Below, one piece after another: positions 52,936 to 60,960 of a stretch of DNA of 64,000 bases. Within the stretch, counting starts at the first letter, position 1; every line of letters starts with the position of its first letter. The position numbers and the translations under genes are program-made. The notes beneath the pieces were generated by a model. The model was given only the letters and a program-made list of their open reading frames with translations, had not been told where the DNA came from and ran no database searches. This stretch comes from Arcicella rosea (GTDB lineage: Bacteria > Bacteroidota > Bacteroidia > Cytophagales > Spirosomataceae): NCBI RefSeq assembly GCF_014204325.1, contig NZ_JACHKT010000021.1, positions 1 to 64,000 of the forward strand, in the 5' to 3' direction.

Positions 52936-54759
52936 ATGGAAATTCAAAATCCTCTCACATCATCCGCTAATAAGCAAAAAATTTTAATAGAGATTGCTTG
53001 GGAAACCTGTAATCAAGTTGGTGGAATCTACACCGTAATTCGTACCAAAGTACCATCAATGGTTGAAAAGTGGGGTAATAATTATTTTTTATTAGGTCCA
53101 TATTTTCCGCAAACAGCTACGGCAGAGTTTGAACCTATTCATGATTTGGACGATTCTATTTTGGGTAAAACTATCCAAAAAATGCGTTCAATGGGTTTAG
53201 GAGTACATTATGGATATTGGTTAGTGACTGGGAAACCAAGAATTGTATTATTTGATTTGGCAACGGTTACTCCTAAATTGAATCAAATTAAGGCGAGTCT
53301 TTGGGAAAAGCATCAAGTTCCGACTTTACATGTGGAGGACATTGTGAACCAAACGATTTTGTTTGGTGAAATGATTCGTATTTTCTTAACCGAATTAGCG
53401 AACGATCAAGCTAGCAAAGCTGAAATTGTAGCACATATTCATGAATGGATGTCAGGTACTTGTATTCCTGATTTGAAAAAAGATGGCGTGAAAATAGCGA
53501 CAGTTTTTACCACACATGCTACCATGCTTGGGCGTTATTTAGCTGGAAATGTACCTGATTTTTACGATAAATTACATACTTTCAATTGGCTAGACGAAGC
53601 TCGTCATTATGGCATTGAAGCACAAGCAACTATTGAACGCTTGGCAGCGAACATGTGTCATGTAATGACGACAGTAAGTGATGTGACCGCCCGTGAATGC
53701 GAATTTTTATTAGGTAAAGTACCTGATTTAATTTTACCAAATGGCTTAAACATTACTAGATTTTCAGCAATGCACGAACATCAAAATTTACATACGCTTT
53801 TCAAAGACCGTATCAATGAATTTGTGATGGGGCATTTCTTTCAAAGTCAGCCTTTCGACCTTGGTAAAACACTTTATTTCTTTACTTCTGGTCGTTATGA
53901 GTTTTCAAACAAAGGCTATGATATTACGCTTGAAGCCTTGGCTCGTTTGAACTGGAAAATGAAACAAGCAAAGATTGATAAAACGGTGGTAATGTTTTTT
54001 ATTACTAAACAACCTTATCATTCCATCGACCCAGAAGTATTGCAATCGAGAGCGGTAATGGACGAAATCCATGAAACTTGTAATGCTATCGAAAAACAAA
54101 TTGGTGAAAAATTGTTCAATGCTTCAGCTTCGGCAACAGATTTACAAATGCCAGATTTGAACGGATTTATTGACGAGTATTGGCGTTTACGTTTGCGTAG
54201 AACGATTCAAACTTGGAAAACAAATAAGCGTCCGAAAGTAGTAACGCATTTATTGAAAAATGAAGACGGCATTACGGATTATACCAAAAAAGCCAATTTG
54301 TTGAATAATCCAGATGATAAAGTAAAGATTGTATATCACCCAGATTTCATTGTTTCTACCAATCCACTTTTCGGACTAGATTATGGGCAATTTGTGCGTG
54401 GCTGTAATTTAGGGGTTTTCCCAAGTTATTATGAGCCCTGGGGATATACTCCGCTAGAATGTATTGCTCGTGGTGTTCCTACAATTACTTCAGACCTTTC
54501 AGGTTTTGGTGATTATATGATGCAAATCATGCGTGATTATGAACAATGGGGCGTAATGGTGGTGAATCGTAAAACACAAGATTTCCACAAAGCTGCTGAA
54601 CAACTTTCAGAAATGATGTTGAAATTTGTGAAACAATCACTTCGTGAACGTATCACACAAAGAAACAGAGTAGAAAGTATTTCAGATACTTTTGACTGGA
54701 GTAACCTGAGAGCATATTATGATACGGCTCAAGATTTAGCACTCAAAAGAAGAAAATAA
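52936..54759 (+). CDS. Glycogen synthase, GT3 (eukaryote-type) family
   Basis: 607 residues. Transfers glucose to glycogen; the GT3 family is the animal/fungal type, in contrast to bacterial GlgA (GT5). GT3 marks: EIAWETCNQVGGIYTVIRTK at the start, HEWMSGTCIPDLKK, TTHATMLGRYLAG, TTVSDVTARECEFLL, ILPNGLNITRF, and FPSYYEPWGYTPLECIARGVPTITSDLSGFG at the end with the donor-site Glu. It lacks the phosphorylated termini of eukaryotic enzymes. GT3 proteins are known in some Bacteroidota. Single gene with a terminator. Confidence 0.94.
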   Translation: MEIQNPLTSSANKQKILIEIAWETCNQVGGIYTVIRTKVPSMVEKWGNNYFLLGPYFPQTATAEFEPIHDLDDSILGKTIQKMRSMGLGVHYGYWLVTGKPRIVLFDLATVTPKLNQIKASLWEKHQVPTLHVEDIVNQTILFGEMIRIFLTELANDQASKAEIVAHIHEWMSGTCIPDLKKDGVKIATVFTTHATMLGRYLAGNVPDFYDKLHTFNWLDEARHYGIEAQATIERLAANMCHVMTTVSDVTARECEFLLGKVPDLILPNGLNITRFSAMHEHQNLHTLFKDRINEFVMGHFFQSQPFDLGKTLYFFTSGRYEFSNKGYDITLEALARLNWKMKQAKIDKTVVMFFITKQPYHSIDPEVLQSRAVMDEIHETCNAIEKQIGEKLFNASASATDLQMPDLNGFIDEYWRLRLRRTIQTWKTNKRPKVVTHLLKNEDGITDYTKKANLLNNPDDKVKIVYHPDFIVSTNPLFGLDYGQFVRGCNLGVFPSYYEPWGYTPLECIARGVPTITSDLSGFGDYMMQIMRDYEQWGVMVVNRKTQDFHKAAEQLSEMMLKFVKQSLRERITQRNRVESISDTFDWSNLRAYYDTAQDLALKRRK

Positions 54760-54762
54760 ATA

Positions 54763-54800
54763 AATAGAGAAGTCGGCTGTTTAAGGCTGACTTCTCTATT
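54763..54800 (+). terminator. Terminator of the glycogen synthase gene
   Basis: AATAGAGAAGTCGGC / GCTGACTTCTCTATT stem (one wobble pair) with an 8-nt loop and T-rich tail, 4 bp after the stop. Confidence 0.88.
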
Positions 54801-54853
54801 TTAGAAGGATGCAACGCTAAATCTCCTTCCTTGATTCATTCAATAAATTATAT

Positions 54854-54861
54854 TAAGTTTG
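54854..54861 (+). promoter_or_regulatory. Candidate -7 box of the GH3 gene
   Basis: TAAGTTTG fits TAnnTTTG and lies 43 bp before the ATG at 54904. The -33 side has only a CTTG near 54827. Confidence 0.45.
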
Positions 54862-54903
54862 TAAATACACAATCTCTAATATAAAAGCCGATATTCTTAA
54901 CTT

Positions 54904-56448
54904 ATGGATATTCTCAATGAAACAATCGCTTGGTTGATGAAAAGACGTTTGCCACGAATCCAGTCGTTTATGGAACGACCTATGGAAACACAGGAGGAAA
55001 TGTTCTGGAATCTCATTCAATCGGCTAAGTACACAGAATGGGGAAAAAAATATGAATATCAATCTATTGCTTCTATTAAAACTTTTCAGGAAAGAGTACC
55101 CATTTCAAATTACGAAAGTCTGTTTCCATACATTGAACGTATGATGCGTGGCGAACAAAATGTTCTTTGGAGTTCAGACATTCAATATTTTTCAAAATCT
55201 TCTGGCACAACCAACGCTCGTAGTAAATTCATACCTGTTTCTAAAGAATCGCTTGAGGATTGCCACTTTATGGGTGGAAAAGATATGATGACGCTTTTGG
55301 TAGAAAATAAACCTGACACAGAAGTTTTTTCTGGAAAAGGACTTTCTATTGGTGGGAGTTTACAATCAAGTCAATTGAATTCTCGTACTTATTTAGGGGA
55401 TGTTTCGGCGGTGGTGATGAAAAATTTACCAATCTGGGCACAGCTCATTCGAACACCTTCCTTAGAAGTAGCTTTGATGGATGTTTGGGAAGAAAAAATT
55501 CAGAAAATGGCTGAGGTTACTTCCCAAGAAAATGTAACAAGTATTTTGGGCGTTCCGACTTGGACTTTAGTGTTGATTGAAAAAGTATTAGAAATTACAG
55601 GTAAGAAAAATATTTTAGAAGTATGGCCAAATTTTGAGTTTTTTATTCATGGTGCAGTTGCTTTTCAGCCTTATCGAGAATTATTTAGTCATCAAGTTTT
55701 TCCGTCGAGTTCAGTAAATTATCTTGAAATTTATAATGCTTCGGAAGGATTTTTTGGTATTCAGGACGATTTCAGTCGAAAAGATGAAATGTTGTTAATG
55801 CTTGATTATGGTATTTTCTACGAATTTATTCCGATGGAAGAAATAGAATCTGAAAATCCTAAAGTATTGACTTTATCGGAAGTTGAGTTGAATAAGAATT
55901 ACGCCATTTTGATTTCCACTAATGCTGGTTTGTGGCGATATAAAATTGGTGATACTGTGAAATTTACTTCATGTAATCCATACAGAATTAAGATTTCGGG
56001 CAGAACTAAACACTTTATCAATGCTTTTGGTGAAGAACTCATCATCGAAAATGCTGAAAAAGCCATTACCCGTGCTTGTGAAGCAACTAATGCTATTTTG
56101 AATGATTATACTGCGGGCCCTGTTTACATGGAAAATAAACAACAAGGTTGCCATGAATGGATTATAGAATTCTCAGAAGTACCGAACGATCAAGTACTTT
56201 TTAACAGAATTTTGGATGAAACACTCCGAGAAATTAATTCTGATTATGATGCCAAACGCTATAAAGATATGGTGCTGTCTGCACCCAAAATTAATGTAGT
56301 ACCCAAAGATACTTTTTATGCGTGGATGAGAAACCGAGGCAAATTAGGCGGACAGCACAAAGTACCAAGACTAAGTAATTCACGTGAATTTGTAGAACAG
56401 ATTTTGGCTGTTAGCCATGAGCTTGTAGCTACGAGCATTGAGCTATGA
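54904..56448 (+). CDS. GH3-family acyl-adenylase
   Basis: 514 residues, ANL-superfamily fold related to plant GH3 auxin-amino-acid synthetases; in bacteria the acyl and amine substrates are unknown. ATP-binding loop KSSGTTNARSKFIP near residues 98-111, YNASEGFFGIQDD around 280, and WRYKIGDTVKFT plus ISGRTKHFINAFGEEL near the hinge. The last 13 residues (AVSHELVATSIEL) are encoded by a low-complexity 'word' repeat that continues past the stop codon, so the original C-terminus was probably altered. Confidence 0.9.
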   Translation: MDILNETIAWLMKRRLPRIQSFMERPMETQEEMFWNLIQSAKYTEWGKKYEYQSIASIKTFQERVPISNYESLFPYIERMMRGEQNVLWSSDIQYFSKSSGTTNARSKFIPVSKESLEDCHFMGGKDMMTLLVENKPDTEVFSGKGLSIGGSLQSSQLNSRTYLGDVSAVVMKNLPIWAQLIRTPSLEVALMDVWEEKIQKMAEVTSQENVTSILGVPTWTLVLIEKVLEITGKKNILEVWPNFEFFIHGAVAFQPYRELFSHQVFPSSSVNYLEIYNASEGFFGIQDDFSRKDEMLLMLDYGIFYEFIPMEEIESENPKVLTLSEVELNKNYAILISTNAGLWRYKIGDTVKFTSCNPYRIKISGRTKHFINAFGEELIIENAEKAITRACEATNAILNDYTAGPVYMENKQQGCHEWIIEFSEVPNDQVLFNRILDETLREINSDYDAKRYKDMVLSAPKINVVPKDTFYAWMRNRGKLGGQHKVPRLSNSREFVEQILAVSHELVATSIEL

Positions 56449-56560
56449 GGTATCGGCTGTCGGAATCAGTTAGCGGTAATTAAGTCTAAAAGTCTTTTGT
56501 ATTGAATCTTGCTTCTTGTGTCTGAGGTCTTGTATCTTTAAGTCCTCAAGTCTTTAATCT
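56408..56560. repeat. 'Word' repeat spanning the GH3 3' end
   Basis: GTTAGCCATGAGCTTGTAGC, TACGAGCATTGAGCTATGAG, GTATCGGCTGTCGGAATCAG and then a second style of words (AAGTCTTTTG, GAGGTCTTG, AAGTCCTCAAGTCTTTAATCTTG). The first part is inside the GH3 gene. The site ends about 10 bp before the TauE/SafE gene. Confidence 0.7.
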
Positions 56561-56569
56561 TGTGTTTAA

Positions 56570-57307
56570 ATGGATTCAAATTTTCTCTTGATGCTTTTGC
56601 TTTTAAGCATTGTCGCATTTTTATATTCCTCTGTCGGTCATGGCGGAGCGAGTGGCTACTTGGCAGTAATGGCGATTGTGGGTGTTTCTCCTACTTTGAT
56701 GAAATCTTCTGCTTTGATTATGAACCTCGCCGTATCACTCTTTTCTTTTTTTGGTTTTTATCGAGCAGGCTTTTTCAAGCTCAAACTCTTTTTGCCATTT
56801 GCCGTTGCCAGTATTCCCTTGGCGTATTTAGGTGGAACAATGACGCTTTCAGATTCCATTTATAAGAAAATTTTAGCCCTTTGTATCTTGATTTCCATTG
56901 CTCGTTTACTCTATCAATTCAAGCAAGAAGAAACGGAAAACCGTGAAGTTCCGCTTTGGGCTGGACTTACTTCTGGTGGCGTAATTGGTTTACTTTCGGG
57001 CATGATTGGCATTGGCGGAGGCATCGTACTCAGTCCTTTAATGCTATTGATGAAGTGGGCAAAACTCAAAGAAACGGCTGCGGTTTCGGCACTTTTCATT
57101 TTTGTGAATTCTCTTTCGGGTTTATATGGTCAATTGATGAAAGGAAGTATTCAATTGCCTGCCAATCTACAATGGGCAATAGCCGTAACCATTGTTGGCG
57201 GTTTGTTAGGTTCTTACTTCGGTAGCCAGAAGTTTAATTTACCCACACTTCGCTATTTGTTGGCGTTGGGTTTAGTGATTGCTTGTGCTAAATTGATTTT
57301 TACTTAG
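56570..57307 (+). CDS. TauE/SafE family sulfite/organic-anion permease
   Basis: 245 residues, about eight membrane segments in two repeats. Hallmark FLYSSVGHGGASGYLAVMAIVG near the start and GLLSGMIGIGGGIVLSPLMLL in the second half (GxGGG). The family exports sulfite, sulfoacetate or similar anions. Next on the same strand, after 113 bp, is a sulfite-oxidase-fold protein, so a link with sulfur oxyanions is possible. No regulator adjacent. Confidence 0.92.
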   Translation: MDSNFLLMLLLLSIVAFLYSSVGHGGASGYLAVMAIVGVSPTLMKSSALIMNLAVSLFSFFGFYRAGFFKLKLFLPFAVASIPLAYLGGTMTLSDSIYKKILALCILISIARLLYQFKQEETENREVPLWAGLTSGGVIGLLSGMIGIGGGIVLSPLMLLMKWAKLKETAAVSALFIFVNSLSGLYGQLMKGSIQLPANLQWAIAVTIVGGLLGSYFGSQKFNLPTLRYLLALGLVIACAKLIFT

Positions 57308-57420
57308 AGTCGGTTAAATTCTATTTTTGGATGATTAATCAACATCATTACAAATCAAAAAAGAGAAAAATATAGCCTTAAAACGGAATGATATTTTTAT
57401 AAAAATGAAATTAATCTATT

Positions 57421-57921
57421 ATGAAAAATTTACTTTTTATTTGTTACTTTTTCTTTTCAATTCACTCTCTTTACCCTCAGTCAAGAAGTGAAAGTATTGC
57501 TATAACTGGAAATGTAGAAATTCCTTTAAACTTGACTATCAAAGATTTACAACAAATGAATGTTGTAAGCGGAACAGATTTTAAAGTAGTCAACACTTCT
57601 GGTGAAATAAGAAAAGAATTTAAAACTTACAAAGGAGTATTATTAAACGAGCTTTTGGATAAAGCTAAAATCGTTCTTCAAAGTCCAAAAGAAAAAGGGA
57701 AAATTTACTTTGTAGCCACTGCTACTGATGGTTACACGGCTATTTTTTCTTATCACGAAATTTTTAACAATCCTGCTGGCGATAAAGTATTAGTACTTTT
57801 TGAAGAAAACGGAAAAACAATCGACAAAGACGGAGTTTTTGTATTGATTGCTGGCACTGACAAAATCACTGGTGCAAGACACGTAAAATGGTTGAAAAGT
57901 ATTGAAGTGAAAAAACTTTAG
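57421..57921 (+). CDS. Secreted protein with sulfite-oxidase-type (molybdopterin-binding) fold, no Cys ligand
   Basis: 166 residues with signal peptide (LLFICYFFFSIHSLYPQ). The pattern IPLNLTIKDLQQMNVVSG, FKTYKGVLLNELLDKAKI, VATATDGYTAIFSYHEIF and GARHVKWLKSIEV fits the molybdopterin-binding (sulfite oxidase, SUOX) domain but it is shorter than the catalytic form and has no cysteine after the signal peptide. A Mo-coordinating Cys is therefore missing, so it is unlikely to be a normal sulfite oxidase. It may bind another ligand or act as a partner. Confidence 0.8.
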   Translation: MKNLLFICYFFFSIHSLYPQSRSESIAITGNVEIPLNLTIKDLQQMNVVSGTDFKVVNTSGEIRKEFKTYKGVLLNELLDKAKIVLQSPKEKGKIYFVATATDGYTAIFSYHEIFNNPAGDKVLVLFEENGKTIDKDGVFVLIAGTDKITGARHVKWLKSIEVKKL

Positions 57922-57943
57922 GCAATTACAAACTTTGAATTCC

Positions 57944-58516
57944 TCAATTCTGCCAAAGTAAAAACAGAAACAACACTACCCAAAGTAAATCTACAAAGTG
58001 CCAGTAAAAAATTATTAAGTTGATTTTTAATTGGTTGGGTGGATTTACTGAATAAACGAATGATTCAATATATGAGGCTCTTTTGATGGCTTCCAGAAAA
58101 ATCTTCACTAAAAAGAACAAACCTATCACGATATGTAAAATATGCAAGCCCGAAAGTATATAAATAAAACCTCTTGAAGTACGTAACGTTGCATCGGCAT
58201 TTAATGCGAAAAGTTGTTGCCAGCCCCATAATTGCATTCCAACAAATACTAATCCAAGCAATAAAGTGAAGCCCATGTAAATTCTATAACTCAAGAATTT
58301 ATCTTCCTTAAAGTTTAAGTTTGCCAAATGAAGCGTTAGGCTACTTATCAAAATCAGCAAAGTACTTACCCAAAAAACAGTAGGTAATTGTATTTTTCCA
58401 AAGCCCGCATCAGGTCTTTGTAAGCCCAAATAGGTTGTTAATAAGCCTAAAAACATCAATCCACTTCCGAAGATTGACATTTGAAGCATAAATTTAAAAG
58501 GTTCTCTGCGTTGCAT
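57944..58516 (-). CDS. Heme-copper oxidase subunit III family protein
   Basis: 190 residues, five membrane segments. COX III marks: FMLQMSIFGSGLMFLGLLTTYLG, GLHILHIVIGLFFLVK and YWHFVDLLWVVLFLFLLW (H and D/E in the last segment). It stands alone; no subunit I, II or IV gene is near, so it either supplements an oxidase encoded elsewhere or has a separate role. Ends 22 bp from the convergent sulfite-oxidase-fold gene. Confidence 0.9.
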   Translation of the reverse strand: MQRREPFKFMLQMSIFGSGLMFLGLLTTYLGLQRPDAGFGKIQLPTVFWVSTLLILISSLTLHLANLNFKEDKFLSYRIYMGFTLLLGLVFVGMQLWGWQQLFALNADATLRTSRGFIYILSGLHILHIVIGLFFLVKIFLEAIKRASYIESFVYSVNPPNQLKINLIIFYWHFVDLLWVVLFLFLLWQN

Positions 58517-58579
58517 ATTTTTTGTTATTCTTAGATTCAGAAATTTTAGCGGTTAAATAGCAGTTATTGAAATTTTCAA

Positions 58580-58618
58580 ATTAGCTTATTTTCAAATCTT
58601 CAAATCTTCAAATCAACT
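58580..58618. repeat. TTTGAAGATTTGAA-word repeat before ispE stop
   Basis: Reads CTTATTTTCAAATCTTCAAA, TCTTCAAATCAAC: tandem copies of the 9-bp word TCTTCAAAT. Same words as 48839-48918. Lies in the gap between COX III and ispE and touches the ispE stop codon. Confidence 0.75.
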
Positions 58619-59422
58619 AAGTTTTCCTTGCCAAATACTATATTTTTCAAATTGCGTTTTTGTGTCTATTTCTTCATCAAAAATCCCAAAAACAGTAGAG
58701 CCTGAGCCTGTCATACTTGCGTAAGCTGCACCGAGTTCATACAATTGATTTTTGATATTTTCGATAGCGGGATATTTGGGCAAAAGATGTTTTTCAAAAT
58801 CATTTTTCACCAAATCTTTCCAATCGTTTACTGGTTTCTGTAATACTTCTTGTAAATCAATTTCATTTTTTAGCGGTTTCACGCCCGAATAAGCCTCAGC
58901 GGTTGAAATATGAATATTCGGATTCACCAACACAATGTACTTTCCTGATAAATCGACAGTAATGTTGGCAAATTCATCGCCTTTGCCAAAACAATATTGT
59001 GGGCGATTTTGAATGAAAAAAGCACAGTCGCTTCCCAATTTACGAGCGTAGTTTTCCATTTGTTGCGTTGATAAGTGTAACAAGAAAAGCTCGTTCAAAG
59101 TTTTAATCGTAAAAGCACAATCTGCTGAACCGCCGCCCATGCCTGCCCCAATTGGCACAACTTTGTGGAGGTGAATACTTACGGAAGGAATGTCAAAATC
59201 TTGCTTTAAAAGATGATAAGCCTTTAAGCAAAGATTACTTTCGGGATTTCCCGGAATATCCAAGCCTGTACTTCTGAAACTTAATGTTTCGGCTGGTAAA
59301 ATTTCTAAAATATCGCACCAGCCAACGGGATAAAAACAAGATTCAAGATTATGAAAGCCGTCTGCACGTTTTTCGGTGATGTATAAACCAATATTGATTT
59401 TTGCGTTTGGAAAAGTAACCAT
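58613..59422 (-). CDS. ispE: 4-diphosphocytidyl-2-C-methyl-D-erythritol kinase
   Basis: 269 residues, GHMP kinase fold. Phosphorylates CDP-ME in the non-mevalonate isoprenoid pathway. FPNAKINIGLYITEKRADGFHNLE at the start, ATP loop VPIGAGMGGGSADCAFTIK, and ASMTGSGSTVFGIF near the end. Minus strand, 47 bp downstream of the phosphodiesterase gene, which may be co-transcribed. Confidence 0.95.
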   Translation of the reverse strand: MVTFPNAKINIGLYITEKRADGFHNLESCFYPVGWCDILEILPAETLSFRSTGLDIPGNPESNLCLKAYHLLKQDFDIPSVSIHLHKVVPIGAGMGGGSADCAFTIKTLNELFLLHLSTQQMENYARKLGSDCAFFIQNRPQYCFGKGDEFANITVDLSGKYIVLVNPNIHISTAEAYSGVKPLKNEIDLQEVLQKPVNDWKDLVKNDFEKHLLPKYPAIENIKNQLYELGAAYASMTGSGSTVFGIFDEEIDTKTQFEKYSIWQGKLS

Positions 59423-59469
59423 TGGGATTGTTTATTGGAATTGAAAAACAAAAATACTTTACAAAAAAG

Positions 59470-60315
59470 CTATTTCCATAATTTTAAAGCCCTGTCTGGA
59501 TAATCAGTGATGAGTCCGTCTGTGCCTAATGCTTTCATGGCTAACATATCGTCGATTTCATTGACTGTCCATGGAATTACTTTGATGCCTTTTTGGTGGC
59601 ACATCGCCACCTTCCCTTTGGTTAATTGCTTAAAGTACGGACTAAAAACGTCGGGCAAAAAGCCTAATTTCTGCAAAGAAGGTTCAACGCCTTCACGTTC
59701 GACTAAAGCCGACAAAGTAAATTTGGGATACTCTTTGGATTGAATTTGCTGATGCCAAAACCGAAGAGCATTAAAATCAAAACTTTGGATAATTACTCTT
59801 TCGGCAGGGATGAATTGTTTCAAGACCTGATAAACCAAATCAGAAAATACTTCAATACTTTCAGGTTGCGAAATTCCATACTCTTTTTCTTCCGACTTAA
59901 TTTCTATATTATAATGAACCGCTTTGAGTCCTTTTTGTTGAATATAGTTTTCACAGAAAGCCAACATTTCGCTCAACAAAGGTTTATGAGTTGCCAATTT
60001 TTGTTGTGCTGGAAAAAGTTTATTTCCACGCAAACCCGTATCAAATTGCTGAATTTCCTGATAATTCATTCGATACAAATTTAGTGTTTTTTCTTCTTTT
60101 TTCAGTACTGGCGAACCGTTTGGATGCGAAGCAAAAAGTGAGTTCATATAAGGCTCGTGCGATACAAGTACTTGGTAGTCTTGGCTAATACAGACATCCA
60201 ATTCTAACGTATCAACGCCCAAATCCAAAGCTTTTTGAAAAGCTGGGATGGTATTTTCGGGCATCAGTCCACGGCAACCTCTGTGACCTTCTATTTCAAA
60301 TGTTTTTTGTGGCAT
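59470..60315 (-). CDS. Glycerophosphodiester phosphodiesterase
   Basis: 281 residues, TIM barrel GDPD family. EGHRGCRGLMPENTIPAFQKALDLGVDTLELDVCISQD carries the catalytic His-Arg and Glu/Asp metal ligands; VSHEPYMN gives the second His, and IKVIPWTVNEIDDMLAMKALGTDGLITDYPD is the standard end. Hydrolyses deacylated phospholipids to glycerol-3-phosphate and an alcohol. No signal peptide, so cytosolic. Confidence 0.94.
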   Translation of the reverse strand: MPQKTFEIEGHRGCRGLMPENTIPAFQKALDLGVDTLELDVCISQDYQVLVSHEPYMNSLFASHPNGSPVLKKEEKTLNLYRMNYQEIQQFDTGLRGNKLFPAQQKLATHKPLLSEMLAFCENYIQQKGLKAVHYNIEIKSEEKEYGISQPESIEVFSDLVYQVLKQFIPAERVIIQSFDFNALRFWHQQIQSKEYPKFTLSALVEREGVEPSLQKLGFLPDVFSPYFKQLTKGKVAMCHQKGIKVIPWTVNEIDDMLAMKALGTDGLITDYPDRALKLWK

Positions 60316-60415
60316 AATATCATTTAAGATTTAACGATATTTCAATTAATATTTTGTCTTTTAATATATTCGGTACAAATTGAGTATTATTCTTTATATA
60401 TTAAAAGTGCAATCC

Positions 60416-60877
60416 ATGAACCAAATTACAATAAGAAAAGCCACATTTGATGATTTAGAAACACTTTTTCGTTTTGAACAAGGTGTTATCGAAGCCGAAA
60501 GACCTTTTGATAGTACTTTGAAGGATGAGCAAATACATTATTATGATATTGCAGGAATGATAAAGTCTTCGCATGTAGAATTGTTGGTGGCGGAATTTGA
60601 AGGCGATGTAATAGGTTCGGGATATGCTCGTATTGAAAGTGCCAAGCCTTATTTAAAACATGGTCGTCATGCTTATTTAGGTTTTATGTATGTGGCACCT
60701 GCCCATCGTGGTAAAGGAGTAAATAAGAAAATTATGGATGGGTTGAAAGATTGGGTTCGCTCTCAAAACATTACTGAATTGCGTTTAGATGTATATCACG
60801 ACAATATTTCAGCCATTAAAGCCTATGAGAAAATTGGCTTTACGAAACACATGATTGAGATGAGGTTGGGGCTGTAA
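60416..60877 (+). CDS. GNAT family N-acetyltransferase
   Basis: 153 residues from the ATG at 60416 (an in-frame TTG at 60380 adds twelve). GNAT fold: MNQITIRKATFDDLETLFRFEQ, LVAEFEGDVIGSGYARIE, GFMYVAPAHRGKGVNKKIM (acetyl-CoA loop RGKGVN) and ELRLDVYHDNISAIKAYEKIGFTK. Substrate unknown. Single gene, divergent from the phosphodiesterase gene. Confidence 0.93.
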   Translation: MNQITIRKATFDDLETLFRFEQGVIEAERPFDSTLKDEQIHYYDIAGMIKSSHVELLVAEFEGDVIGSGYARIESAKPYLKHGRHAYLGFMYVAPAHRGKGVNKKIMDGLKDWVRSQNITELRLDVYHDNISAIKAYEKIGFTKHMIEMRLGL

Positions 60878-60960
60878 GGATAAATGAAATTATCATTTTT
60901 CTTTATAAAGTGTATTTGTCTAATAATTTACGGAATGGTTTGTTAAATCTCTAAAAAACA

